A DNA stretch of 8,135 bases from Solirubrobacterales bacterium (GCA_003157595.1 PMKB01000330.1:1-8135), one strand, 5' to 3'; shown: positions 1 through 6,491, counted from the stretch's first letter. Translations and numbers: made by a program. The notes: generated by a model from the sequence alone, not told the origin.

Positions 1-254
1 TCGTAGTGCCCGAGGTCGAGATCGGTCTCGGCCCCATCTTCGGTGACGAAAACTTCTCCGTGCTGGTACGGCGACATCGTGCCCGGGTCGACGTTGATGT
101 AGGGGTCGAACTTCTGCAACGCGACGGTCAGGCCGCGAGCGACGAGCAGCTTGCCGATCGAGGCGGCCGCGATGCCCTTGCCGAGTGAGGAAACCACGCC
201 GCCGGTGACGAAGATGAAGCGGGGTCGGTGTTGACGTTCAGGCGTCTGTGGCAT
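1..254 (-). CDS. pyrG: CTP synthase, N-terminal part (cut by window edge)
   Basis: CTP synthase makes CTP from UTP, ATP and glutamine, the last step of pyrimidine nucleotide synthesis in the cytosol. Only the first 84 residues are present, all within the ATP-dependent synthetase (amidoligase) domain; the glutamine amidotransferase half lies outside. Seen directly: the P-loop [10 protein letters not shown] at residues 18-27, the nucleotide-binding segment [11 protein letters not shown] at 50-60, and the highly conserved [12 protein letters not shown] at 73-84. These are near-invariant in the family. The ATG at 254 is chosen because the family normally begins about ten residues before the P-loop strand; a weak GGTGAGAAG lies just upstream. 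The short N-terminal extension (PQTPERQHR) is polar and unremarkable. A membrane-protein gene lies upstream in the same direction, separated by a hairpin with a T tract, so pyrG probably has its own promoter. The identification is secure. Confidence 0.97.
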   Translation of the reverse strand, partial: MPQTPERQHRPRFIFVTGGVVSSLGKGIAAASIGKLLVARGLTVALQKFDPYINVDPGTMSPYQHGEVFVTEDGAETDLDLGHY

Positions 255-268
255 CAGGGCTTCTCACC

Positions 269-274
269 AGTCTA
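269..274 (-). promoter_or_regulatory. Possible -10 box of pyrG
   Basis: On the minus strand the hexamer TAGACT fits the TAnnnT pattern of actinobacterial housekeeping -10 boxes. It ends 14 bases before the pyrG ATG, so transcription would start about 7 bases before the ATG, giving a nearly leaderless mRNA. The nine-base context CTAGACTGG is identical to that before the plus-strand aldo/keto gene at 1388. No good -35 hexamer is visible. The call rests on the motif and its position only. Confidence 0.35.
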
Positions 275-293
275 GCCAGCGCGAAACGCTGGC
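275..293. promoter_or_regulatory. Perfect inverted repeat next to the pyrG -10 box, possible operator
   Basis: GCCAGCG and CGCTGGC form 7-base perfect arms around the 5-base centre CGAAA. The repeat directly abuts the TAGACT hexamer at 269-274 and fills the stretch where the -10/-35 spacer would lie, a typical place for a repressor operator. If transcription starts upstream it would instead be a leader hairpin. No regulator is assigned. Confidence 0.35.
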
Positions 294-340
294 GCGCTCG
301 CTGAAAACGGAGTTTGGACAGGAACCCGCACAGCGCGCGC

Positions 341-377
341 AAAACGCAGCGGCGCGACTCGCCGAGTCGCAGCTGCG
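341..377 (-). terminator. Hairpin with T tract after the membrane-protein gene; possible pyrG attenuator
   Basis: Read on the minus strand, CGCAGC (377-372) pairs with GCTGCG (350-345). Inside it GCGACTC (370-364) pairs with GAGTCGC (360-354) around a 3-base loop, with a small internal loop of 1 and 3 bases. TTTT follows at 344-341. This is the form of a Rho-independent terminator, though the T run is short. It lies about 105 bases after the stop of the membrane gene and 87 bases before the pyrG start, so it most likely insulates pyrG. An attenuator in a long pyrG leader is the alternative. Confidence 0.5.
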
Positions 378-482
378 CGCAAACATTCGAAGACGGGCAG
401 GCAAGATCGAACCGTAGCGAGCGATGCGGTCGGAACTCTGAGCGCTTGGCGCGGCCGCTACGCGACCACTGCGACCGGCGCG

Positions 483-1202
483 TCAAGCGCGGGCGGCCCG
501 CGCGGCCCCGTCGCGCAGATTGAGGTAGTAGAGCGTCGCGCCGATGGCGAGGAACGGGAGCGCGATAACGCTCGCAAGCGCACCGGCGATCACGACGATC
601 GCATAGGAGTTGGCCGAGCGTGCCACCGGCGTCAGTGCGTACACGATCACCACCTGCGGCACGAGCGCGGCGAGCCAGAAGGCGGCACCCGTGCCCGCGC
701 TGCGCCACCAGTGTCCGCGCACGAGGCTGGCGCTGCGGCGGATCGGCGCGAAGCCGCGGTCGCCGTCGATCACGACAGCCTGCACAACGAAGAACCAGCT
801 GACGAAGATGTAGGCGCCGGGAACGAAGAAACAGGCGAACCCGAGGAACGCCACGACCAGCCAGGCGACGATGACAAGCAGAACAGCGGGAAAGAGCTCA
901 AGCGCGTCGGCCACCAGGTCGGTGGCGTTGACGCTCTCGCCACGGCGCCTCAACAGGACCAGGCGAGCGAGGATCGCGGTGATCAACGGGCCCGTGACAA
1001 GCTCGCTGACGGCAAAGCCGACGTACGCGTCGCGCGGCGGCGGAGCCGGACTGACACGGGCCCCCAGCTCGCCCAGGCCGAGCGCCGTCAACCCCGTCAC
1101 GACGATGACGATCGGCACCGTCACCGCCAGGACGAGCCGCACATTCCCGCGATAGAGATCGAATGCTGCGCGCAGCAGCTCCCCGACACTCGGCGCCCTC
1201 AC
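483..1202 (-). CDS. Polytopic membrane protein resembling the glycerophosphodiester phosphodiesterase membrane-domain family
   Basis: A 239-residue integral membrane protein of unknown function. It opens with the amphipathic segment SVGELLRAAFDLYRGN (residues 5-20), then about six hydrophobic segments at roughly 21-43, 60-84, 104-123, 124-145, 170-190 and 199-226. Between the fourth and fifth lies a charged stretch with RRSASLVRGHWWRSAG (155-170). An AF.LYR.N start plus a RS..LV.G.WWR motif is typical of actinobacterial proteins annotated as the membrane domain of glycerophosphoryl diester phosphodiesterase; no phosphodiesterase catalytic domain is present. The GTG at 1202 is preferred over longer frames because AGGTGG lies 6 bases upstream and the longer N-terminus is low-complexity, Arg/Ala-rich. 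It is divergent from the aldo/keto gene and precedes pyrG. Function remains unassigned; being a gene is likely, the family name less certain. Confidence 0.8.
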   Translation of the reverse strand: MRAPSVGELLRAAFDLYRGNVRLVLAVTVPIVIVVTGLTALGLGELGARVSPAPPPRDAYVGFAVSELVTGPLITAILARLVLLRRRGESVNATDLVADALELFPAVLLVIVAWLVVAFLGFACFFVPGAYIFVSWFFVVQAVVIDGDRGFAPIRRSASLVRGHWWRSAGTGAAFWLAALVPQVVIVYALTPVARSANSYAIVVIAGALASVIALPFLAIGATLYYLNLRDGAARAARA

Positions 1203-1204
1203 CC

Positions 1205-1221
1205 GGCGCCACCTGGGCGCC
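1205..1221 (-). promoter_or_regulatory. Ribosome binding site inside a small hairpin
   Basis: On the minus strand GGCGCC-CAGGT-GGCGCC forms a 6-base perfect stem with a 5-base loop. The Shine-Dalgarno sequence AGGTGG (1214-1209) begins in the loop and runs into the 3' arm, 6 bases before the GTG at 1202. It supports that start and could limit ribosome access. In such GC-rich DNA the stem may be chance. Confidence 0.4.
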
Positions 1222-1374
1222 AGTCCGCAAAGCGCAGCGGCGCACGCACCTTCGCGCGCAGCCCACGCGCCGGTGTTTGAGGCTCCCGCCCCGCCGAGCC
1301 GTCCGACAGCTGGGCGCGGTGGCGTTCTTGGGGCACGGTCAGCGAGCCTAACGGCGGCGCCGCTGCGGCGCATC

Positions 1375-1380
1375 TAGACT
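1375..1380 (+). promoter_or_regulatory. Possible -10 box giving a leaderless aldo/keto mRNA
   Basis: TAGACT fits TAnnnT and lies 7 bases before the GTG at 1388, so a transcript would begin at or within a base or two of the start codon. No Shine-Dalgarno sequence is seen, as expected of a leaderless message, which is common in actinobacteria. There is no recognisable -35 box at the right distance. The same CTAGACTGG context occurs before pyrG on the other strand. Confidence 0.35.
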
Positions 1381-1387
1381 GGACCGT

Positions 1388-2536
1388 GTGGATGGTCGGC
1401 AACCACGCGACCCCGGGGTCGCCGCGCTGGGAACCTGGAGCGGCGGGCGCTTCATGCACTTCGGAGAGCCACTCGAGGAGCAGCGCCTGATCGCGCTGCT
1501 GCGTCCGGACGCCGAGATCGACACGGTCATCACGGCCGATGTCTATGGCGCCGGCGAGGCCGATCGCCTGCTCGGCCTGGCGCTTGCGGGCGTTGCGCGT
1601 GAGAGCGTCTGCATCGTCGGGGCCGTCGGCCACGACTTCTATACCGGCGAGCGTTCCGGCGCGAAGGGCTACCCGCGCTTCACCGACCCGGCGCTGCGCG
1701 GACCCGAGAGCTACGGCGACTATCTGCGGATGGCGACCGAGCGCAGCCTCGAACGCTGCGGTCTCGACCGCTTCGACGTGCTGATGCTGCACAACCCGGA
1801 CCGCATCGGCTACACCAGCGAAACGGTCTGGCAGGGGATGGCGGCGCTGCGCGAACAAGGCCTCACACACCGGCTCGGCGTCGCGCCTGGTCCGGCAAAC
1901 GGCTTCACGCTGGATCTGATCGACTGCTTCGAGCGTTTCGGGTCGCTGATCGATTGGGCGATGCTGATCCTCAACCCGCTCGAGCCGTGGCCCGGTGAGC
2001 TCTCCCTCGGCGCGGCATCGGCAGCCGGCGTGAGCGTGATCGCGAGGGTCGTCGACTACGGTGGCGTGTTCCACGACGACGTCGCTGCCGGCCACGCATT
2101 CAGGGCCGGCGACCATCGCTGCTTCCGGCCGGCCGGCTGGGTCGAGCAGGCGCGCGAGCGGCTCGAGCTGATGCGGCCGATCGCGCAGCGCAACGGGCTG
2201 ACGATGCTTCAGCTCGCATGTGCGTGGGACCTGGCCCACGCCCCCGTTGCCTGCGTCGCCCCAACGCTGATTCAGGAGTCCGGGCCCGCGGCGCGTCCGG
2301 TCGAGGACAAGCGCGCAGAGCTCGCAGCGCTGTCGCGGACTCGCCCGCTCGGCGAAGCCGACGTCGCGCTGATCCGCTCGCTCGGCGACAACACGGGCGC
2401 CATGGCGCTCAAGGGAGCCGCCCCCGATCACGATGGCGACGACCTCCCCGACCGCTGGTCGCTGCGCGAGGAGCACCTCGCCGCCGCGGCACGCTGGAAG
2501 ATCGACCCCGAGCGAGACCTGCTCCCAACGCACTGA
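1388..2536 (+). CDS. Aldo/keto reductase-fold protein with degenerate catalytic tetrad
   Basis: A 382-residue homologue of the NADPH-dependent aldo/keto reductases (TIM-barrel oxidoreductases). Seen: LGTWSGG near the first strand (14-20), the TADVYGAGEADRLLG block (49-63), RES..IVGAVG (71-81), RSLERCGLDRFDVLMLHNPD (119-138), a LGV segment (163-165) and VSVIARVVDYGG (215-226). In canonical members the second block reads DTA..Y and the third TK.G; here Asp is Ile48 and Lys is Ala79, while Tyr53 and His135 remain. The usual SN after GV is APGPANG (166-172), and the C-terminal PG.....EN cofactor motif is replaced by PTLIQE...PVEDKRAEL. About 50 extra residues follow, with GDNTGAMALKGA (333-344). 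Start: GTG 1388, the first in-frame start by the putative promoter. The fold assignment is secure; reductase activity is doubtful. It may bind a ligand without catalysis, or act by other residues. It is transcribed alone, divergent from the membrane gene and convergent with ilvA. Confidence 0.85.
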   Translation: MDGRQPRDPGVAALGTWSGGRFMHFGEPLEEQRLIALLRPDAEIDTVITADVYGAGEADRLLGLALAGVARESVCIVGAVGHDFYTGERSGAKGYPRFTDPALRGPESYGDYLRMATERSLERCGLDRFDVLMLHNPDRIGYTSETVWQGMAALREQGLTHRLGVAPGPANGFTLDLIDCFERFGSLIDWAMLILNPLEPWPGELSLGAASAAGVSVIARVVDYGGVFHDDVAAGHAFRAGDHRCFRPAGWVEQARERLELMRPIAQRNGLTMLQLACAWDLAHAPVACVAPTLIQESGPAARPVEDKRAELAALSRTRPLGEADVALIRSLGDNTGAMALKGAAPDHDGDDLPDRWSLREEHLAAAARWKIDPERDLLPTH

Positions 2537-2546
2537 CGGGGGCTCC

Positions 2547-2581
2547 GCAGGGACTCCAGCCCCACGGGCTGGTTGCCCTGC
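2547..2581. terminator. Hairpin terminator between the convergent aldo/keto and ilvA genes
   Basis: GCAGGG (2547-2552) pairs with CCCTGC (2576-2581). Inside, CCAGCCC (2556-2562) pairs perfectly with GGGCTGG (2566-2572) around the 3-base loop CAC, with a 3x3 internal loop between the two stems. It starts 11 bases after the aldo/keto stop. There is no long T tract in either direction, so it would be a stem-dominated actinobacterial-type terminator, possibly working for both genes. Confidence 0.55.
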
Positions 2582-2593
2582 CCCGTCCCAGGC

Positions 2594-2632
2594 CGCCGCC
2601 AAGCGGCGTTCAGACGCCGGCGTTGACCGGCG
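2594..2632. repeat. Series of overlapping hairpins before the ilvA stop
   Basis: Three potential hairpins follow one another: CGCCGC-CAA-GCGGCG (2594-2608), CGGCGT-TCAG-ACGCCG (2604-2619, mutually exclusive with its neighbours) and CGCCGG-CGTTGA-CCGGCG (2615-2632). A perfect GCGGGCCCGC palindrome at 2643-2652 then touches the ilvA stop codon. In the minus direction these lie immediately after ilvA and could terminate or stabilise its mRNA. Confidence 0.4.
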
Positions 2633-2651
2633 AAGGTTTCGAGCGGGCCCG

Positions 2652-3884
2652 CTAGACGCGCTCCACCCCGTAGCCGGCGGCGATCATGGCGGCGATGATC
2701 GACTCGGCATGCTCTGCGCCGCGCGTCTCGAGCGTCAGCTCCACGCCGGTCTGTCGCACCTGCAGGTCGACCGCCTCACGCACGTGCTCGACGGCAAGCA
2801 GGTTCCCGCCAGCCGCGGCCACGCACAGCAACAGCGGGGCAAGCCCACCCGGACGGTCGGACACGCGTGTGAAGACCCGCAGCCGCCGCCCCACCGCCGT
2901 CTCGTGGCGACGCGCCACCAGCGCGAGCAGCCCGGCGTCGACGTTGCCACCGGAGAGCACGACCACGGTCGCACCGTCGGCAGACGGCTTGACGAGCGAC
3001 GCCAGCAGCGCGGCGACGCCAACCGCCCCGGCACCCTCCACGACCAGCTTCGCGCGCTCCATCAGGATCACCATCGCCTCGGCCGTGTCCTCCTCGCTGA
3101 CCACGACCACCTCGTCAACCCAGCGCGCGACCAGCGGCAACGTGAGCTCCCCCGGCCGCTTCACGGCGATGCCGTCGGCGATCGTCGAGCCGGCGTTGAC
3201 GGAGAGCGGCGCGCCGGCCGCAAGCGCAGCCGGGTAGGGAGCACACGCGGCCACCTGAACGCCGACCACACGCACGTGAGGGCGAGCGAGCCTGACCACG
3301 CCCGCGATCCCCGCGATCAGGCCGCCTCCGCCTAACGGGACGACCACCGTCGCGAGGTCGGGCACCTGGTCGAGCAGTTCCAGCCCGAGCGTCGACTGGC
3401 CGACGATCACCTGCGGATCGTCGAACGGGTGGACGAAGACCGCGCCCGTCAGCTCCGCGCGCTGGCGCGCGGCGGCGACGCAGTCATCCACGCTCTCACC
3501 GCCGAGCGTGACCGAGCCTCCGTATGCCTGGACCGCGGCTACCTTGGCCACCGCCGCCTGCTCGGGCATGAACACCTCGCACGCCAGGCCACGTGCGCTG
3601 GCGGCGTAGGCGAGTGCCTGGGCGTGGTTGCCGGCGCTGCCGGCGACGACTCCGCTTCCGGCCGGCAGGCCGGCTACGCGGTTGAGCGCGCCGCGCAGCT
3701 TGAACGATCCGGTTCGCTGGAGGTTCTCGGCCTTCAACAGGACGCGGCCGCCGAAGCGCTCGGTCAGCGTGCCCGAGGCGAGCACCGGCGTCTCACGGGC
3801 CAGCGCGCCGACGAGCACGCGCGCTGCCCGCGGGGCATCCCCCGACAGCAGCTCGACGACGACGTCAGCGTCCGGCGCGCTCAC
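2652..3884 (-). CDS. ilvA: Threonine ammonia-lyase (threonine deaminase) with C-terminal ACT domain
   Basis: A pyridoxal-phosphate enzyme that converts L-threonine to 2-oxobutanoate and ammonia, the first committed step of isoleucine synthesis or a route of threonine breakdown; cytosolic. The 410 residues match the single-ACT (about 400-residue, TdcB-like plus ACT) form rather than the longer E. coli IlvA. Seen: the PLP lysine in GSFKLRGA (59-66, Lys62), SAGNHAQ (83-89), the phosphate-binding loop GGGGL (185-189), EGAGAVG (283-289), SGGN (311-314), then an ACT domain from about 334 to 410 with RPGGLAPLL (344-352), expected to bind an amino-acid effector. The GTG start at 3884 overlaps the recN stop (GTGA), implying coupled translation; AAGGAG is 14 bases upstream, rather far. 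Serine dehydratase activity is also possible in this family. Whether it is biosynthetic or catabolic cannot be told. Confidence 0.93.
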   Translation of the reverse strand: MSAPDADVVVELLSGDAPRAARVLVGALARETPVLASGTLTERFGGRVLLKAENLQRTGSFKLRGALNRVAGLPAGSGVVAGSAGNHAQALAYAASARGLACEVFMPEQAAVAKVAAVQAYGGSVTLGGESVDDCVAAARQRAELTGAVFVHPFDDPQVIVGQSTLGLELLDQVPDLATVVVPLGGGGLIAGIAGVVRLARPHVRVVGVQVAACAPYPAALAAGAPLSVNAGSTIADGIAVKRPGELTLPLVARWVDEVVVVSEEDTAEAMVILMERAKLVVEGAGAVGVAALLASLVKPSADGATVVVLSGGNVDAGLLALVARRHETAVGRRLRVFTRVSDRPGGLAPLLLCVAAAGGNLLAVEHVREAVDLQVRQTGVELTLETRGAEHAESIIAAMIAAGYGVERV

Positions 3885-5524
3885 GCTGCCCGCAACAGCT
3901 CCTTCGCGTGGCGTCGCGCGCCGGCGTCATGCGCGTCGGCGCCAAGCATCCGGACGAGCTCCCCCAGCACCTGTTCGTCGGCCAGGCGCGTGACCGTCGC
4001 GCGCGTCGGCTCGCCGGCGAGGTCCTTCGCGATCGTGAAATGGCGGGCGGCGAAGGACGCCACCTGTGGCAGGTGGGTGATCGCGAGGATCTGGCGGCCC
4101 TGGGCGAGCGCGCGCAGCTGCTCGCCGACCGCGCGGGCGGTGTGGCCGCCGATCCCGGCGTCGATCTCGTCGAAGACGAGTGTCGTCGAGCCGCCACCGT
4201 GAGCCGCGGATAGCAGTGCCAGCATCACGCGCGACAGCTCGCCGCCGGAGGCGATCTCTCGCAGCGGGGCCGCGGGAACACCAGGGTTGGGCGCGATCTC
4301 GAACTGGGCCTGTTCGGCGCCGGCGCGCCCGGGCTCGCACGGCACGAGCACGACCTCAAAGCTCGCCTCCGCCATCGCCAGTTCCGCCAGCCGCTCGCGC
4401 ACCTCGCGCGCCAGCGCGGGGGCACCGCCGGCGCGAGCGCGGCTCAGCGCCGCATGCGCCGCGGCGTGCTCGCGAAGCGCGTCGTCCAACCGAGCCTGTG
4501 CGGCCTCCATCGCAACCTCGGCGCCGATCAGCTGCTCGCGTCGCTCCCGGCAGCGCGCGGCGTGCTCGAGCACGGTCGTCACGCTACCGCCGTGTTTGCG
4601 CTCGAGCCGCGCGATCGCAGCAAGCCGCTCCTCGACGAACTCCAGGCGGCCCGGCTGGGTCTCCAGCTCCTCGCCATAGCGCCCGATCTCGCTGAGCAGA
4701 TCCTGGGCCTCGATGGCCAGCGCCCGTGCGCGCAGCGCCAGCTGCTCGAGCTGGGAGTCAAGCGGCGCCGCCGCGTCCAGGCTCGACTCGCAGGCGAGCA
4801 GCGCTCGCATCCCGCCGGCATCCTCGTCGGCGAGCGCCTGCTGCGCACCCCAAGAGGCGCTGCGCAGCCCCTCGACGTTGCGCAGCCGATCGCGCTCGGC
4901 AACGAGCGCAGCGCGCTCATCCTCCCCGGGATCGACCTGCTCGATCTCGCCCAGCTCGAACTCGAGCAGGTCCAGCTGTCGCTCGCGTTCCCCGGCAAGC
5001 TCCGCCAGACGTTCGAGCTCCGCGCGCGCCTCGCTCACCGCCGCCCAGGCCGTCGCGGTCACCGCGCGTCGCAGCGCCTGGTCGGGGCCGCACGAGGCGT
5101 CGAGGATCTCGAGCTGAGCGGCACCGAGCATCAGCCGCCGGTGCTCGTGCTGGCCGTAGAACGCCAGCATCTCGCCGGCAAGCTCGCGCAGCTGACCGAC
5201 CGCGATCGAGCGACCGCCGAGGTAGGCGCGCGTGCGCCCGTCGACACCGACCCGCCGCGCCAGCACCAGCTCCGAGGCGTCCGCCGCGAGATGCTCGCAG
5301 CGAAGGCCTTCAGGCAACTCGAAGACGCCCTCCACATAGGCCTCGGCGGCTCCTGGGCGAACGATCCCCGGTCGCGCGCGGCCGCCGAGCAGCAGGTCGA
5401 GCGCGTGCGCCAGGACCGTCTTGCCGGCACCGGTCTCGCCGGTGATCACGTTCAGGCCCGCGACCAGCTCCAGTCGCGCCTCCTCGATCAACAGCAGGTC
5501 CTGCACGGATAGCTCAAGCAGCAT
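3881..5524 (-). CDS. recN: DNA repair ATPase RecN
   Basis: RecN is an SMC-like ATPase of the cytosol and nucleoid that acts in recombinational repair of double-strand breaks. The 547-residue product is of normal family length and has every signature: Walker A GETGAGKT (29-36), GQHEHRRL (124-131), a long Ala/Glu/Arg-rich coiled-coil region from about 150 to 390 containing the RecN-typical RKHGGS (309-314), the ABC signature ASGGELSRVMLAL (425-437), Walker B with the glutamate in LVFDEIDAGIGG (449-460) and the H-loop THLPQVA (483-489). The ATG at 5524 is chosen because LLELSVQDLLLIEE is the usual RecN N-terminus; the open frame continues upstream but is low-complexity. No clear Shine-Dalgarno sequence precedes it. 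It lies 112 bases after nadK and overlaps ilvA by 4 bases. I found no convincing LexA box upstream, so SOS control is not shown. Confidence 0.97.
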   Translation of the reverse strand: MLLELSVQDLLLIEEARLELVAGLNVITGETGAGKTVLAHALDLLLGGRARPGIVRPGAAEAYVEGVFELPEGLRCEHLAADASELVLARRVGVDGRTRAYLGGRSIAVGQLRELAGEMLAFYGQHEHRRLMLGAAQLEILDASCGPDQALRRAVTATAWAAVSEARAELERLAELAGERERQLDLLEFELGEIEQVDPGEDERAALVAERDRLRNVEGLRSASWGAQQALADEDAGGMRALLACESSLDAAAPLDSQLEQLALRARALAIEAQDLLSEIGRYGEELETQPGRLEFVEERLAAIARLERKHGGSVTTVLEHAARCRERREQLIGAEVAMEAAQARLDDALREHAAAHAALSRARAGGAPALAREVRERLAELAMAEASFEVVLVPCEPGRAGAEQAQFEIAPNPGVPAAPLREIASGGELSRVMLALLSAAHGGGSTTLVFDEIDAGIGGHTARAVGEQLRALAQGRQILAITHLPQVASFAARHFTIAKDLAGEPTRATVTRLADEQVLGELVRMLGADAHDAGARRHAKELLRAA

Positions 5525-5636
5525 CGGACAGGGTGTAGCAGCGCGCGGGGACAGAACCCGACTGTGACCAGCCGCTGGCAACCCCCCTGCGAACACGTCC
5601 GGCGCGGGCGGCAACCGGCCCGAAGCCGGCGGGTTC
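5525..5636 (-). other. nadK-recN spacer with weak hairpins
   Basis: This 112-base gap codes for nothing recognisable. It holds CCGGC-CCGAA-GCCGG (5615-5629), a 5-base GC stem shortly after the nadK stop that on the minus strand ends in TT, and CCAGC-C-GCTGG (5568-5578), a short palindrome. Either could be a weak terminator or an operator for recN. No -10/-35 pair stands out, so it is open whether recN has its own promoter. Confidence 0.3.
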
Positions 5637-6491
5637 CTACCTCGACAGGCGTCCGAACTTCTCCCGCAGGCGGCGGTAGAAGCTCGATCCGTCCATCTGC
5701 CCGAGCGTCGCGACATCGTGGGCGAAGCACGCGCGGACCACCTCCGCCGGCGCGATCTCGCCGACCGGGCGTCCGTCGACCGAGACGGCGAGCGTCTCGC
5801 GCGAGCTGTTGTGCAGCATCAGCACATCGTCGGGGGCGACCACGAGTGCGCGCGCGCTGAGCGAGTGGGGCGCGATGAAGGACACGGCCATGCCGGCAAC
5901 TCCCCAGGCCATCACCGGGCCGCCGTTGGCCAGGTTGTAGCCGGTCGAACCGGCTGGCGTGGCGACGACCAGTCCGTCGCAGCGCACGCTGCCGATCTCC
6001 TCCCCGGCGATCGCGTAGGCGAGCTCCGCGACGCGTCCGCCGACCTTGCGATGCAGCGAGAGGTCGTTCAGCGCGACGTGGCTCCCGGCCGGGCCCTCGA
6101 CCTCGATCGCCGGCAGGCTCAGCACGTCGAGTGTGCCGGCCAGGGCGCGCTCGAACCCCTCACGCATCCGGTCGGGCTCCACCGTCGAGAGAAATCCCAC
6201 CTCGCCGAAGTTGACGGCGAAGACCGGCACCGAGGTCCGCGCGTACGCGCGCAGAGCCCGCAGGATCGTGCCGTCCCCGCCGAGCGCGACGCACAGCTCG
6301 GCGTCCAGCGCGGCCGGCGTGTCGAACACGAGCCCGGCGACATCGCCGCCAAGCGGGTGCTTTGCGCTCTCGTCCGCATCGAGCGTGAGCACCGCGCCGG
6401 CGGCCGCTGCCATCGCGGCGAGCTCGCGCAGCGCCCCGGATGTCTCCTCCGGCCGCCCGTGCGTCAGCACGGTGATCGCGCGGGTGCTCAT
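5637..6491 (-). CDS. nadK: NAD kinase
   Basis: NAD kinase phosphorylates NAD+ at the adenosine ribose 2'-OH to make NADP+, the only biosynthetic source of NADP; cytosolic. The 284 residues fit the bacterial family. Seen: the signature GGDGT (71-75), NFGEVGFL (94-101, the family's NxGxxGFL), ALNDLSLHR (140-148, with Asp143 where Glu is commoner), DGLVVATPAGSTGYNLANGGP (172-192, the family's DG....TP.GSTAY....GGP) and APHSLSARALVV (207-218). The ATG at 6491 overlaps the tlyA stop as ATGA, and no good Shine-Dalgarno sequence is present, so translation is probably coupled to tlyA. The tlyA-nadK-recN order is a known conserved actinobacterial arrangement. GGDGT also occurs in diacylglycerol kinases, but the remaining motifs exclude that. 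Confidence 0.97.
   Translation of the reverse strand: MSTRAITVLTHGRPEETSGALRELAAMAAAAGAVLTLDADESAKHPLGGDVAGLVFDTPAALDAELCVALGGDGTILRALRAYARTSVPVFAVNFGEVGFLSTVEPDRMREGFERALAGTLDVLSLPAIEVEGPAGSHVALNDLSLHRKVGGRVAELAYAIAGEEIGSVRCDGLVVATPAGSTGYNLANGGPVMAWGVAGMAVSFIAPHSLSARALVVAPDDVLMLHNSSRETLAVSVDGRPVGEIAPAEVVRACFAHDVATLGQMDGSSFYRRLREKFGRLSR

Noticed and set aside
411..461. GTAGCG/CGCTAC inverted repeat and a TACGGT -10-like hexamer after the membrane gene
   Set aside because: The arms are only 6 bases and 36 bases apart. The hexamer has no -35 partner and lies upstream of the terminator-like hairpin.
238..708. A 156-codon minus-strand frame spanning the pyrG upstream gap
   Set aside because: Its product is Arg-rich and motif-free. 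It overlaps the membrane-gene end in another frame and crosses the terminator-like hairpin and the pyrG start.
1354..1363. Perfect palindrome GCGGCGCCGC in the divergent gap
   Set aside because: It is pure G/C and short, likely by chance at this composition, and is not placed at a clear distance from the promoter hexamer.
1199..2602. A 467-codon minus-strand open frame opposite the aldo/keto gene
   Set aside because: Its predicted protein is compositionally odd, with no recognisable domain. It lies antisense to a gene with clear family motifs. Long antisense frames are expected at this GC content.
3429..4202. Plus-strand open frame opposite the ilvA-recN junction
   Set aside because: It is a shadow of two well-identified minus-strand genes, and its predicted protein has no motif.
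5590..5603. Possible LexA box (CGAAC-N4-CCGGC) upstream of recN
   Set aside because: Only one half matches the actinobacterial CGAAC-N4-GTTCG pattern; the second half does not, so SOS control is not supported.
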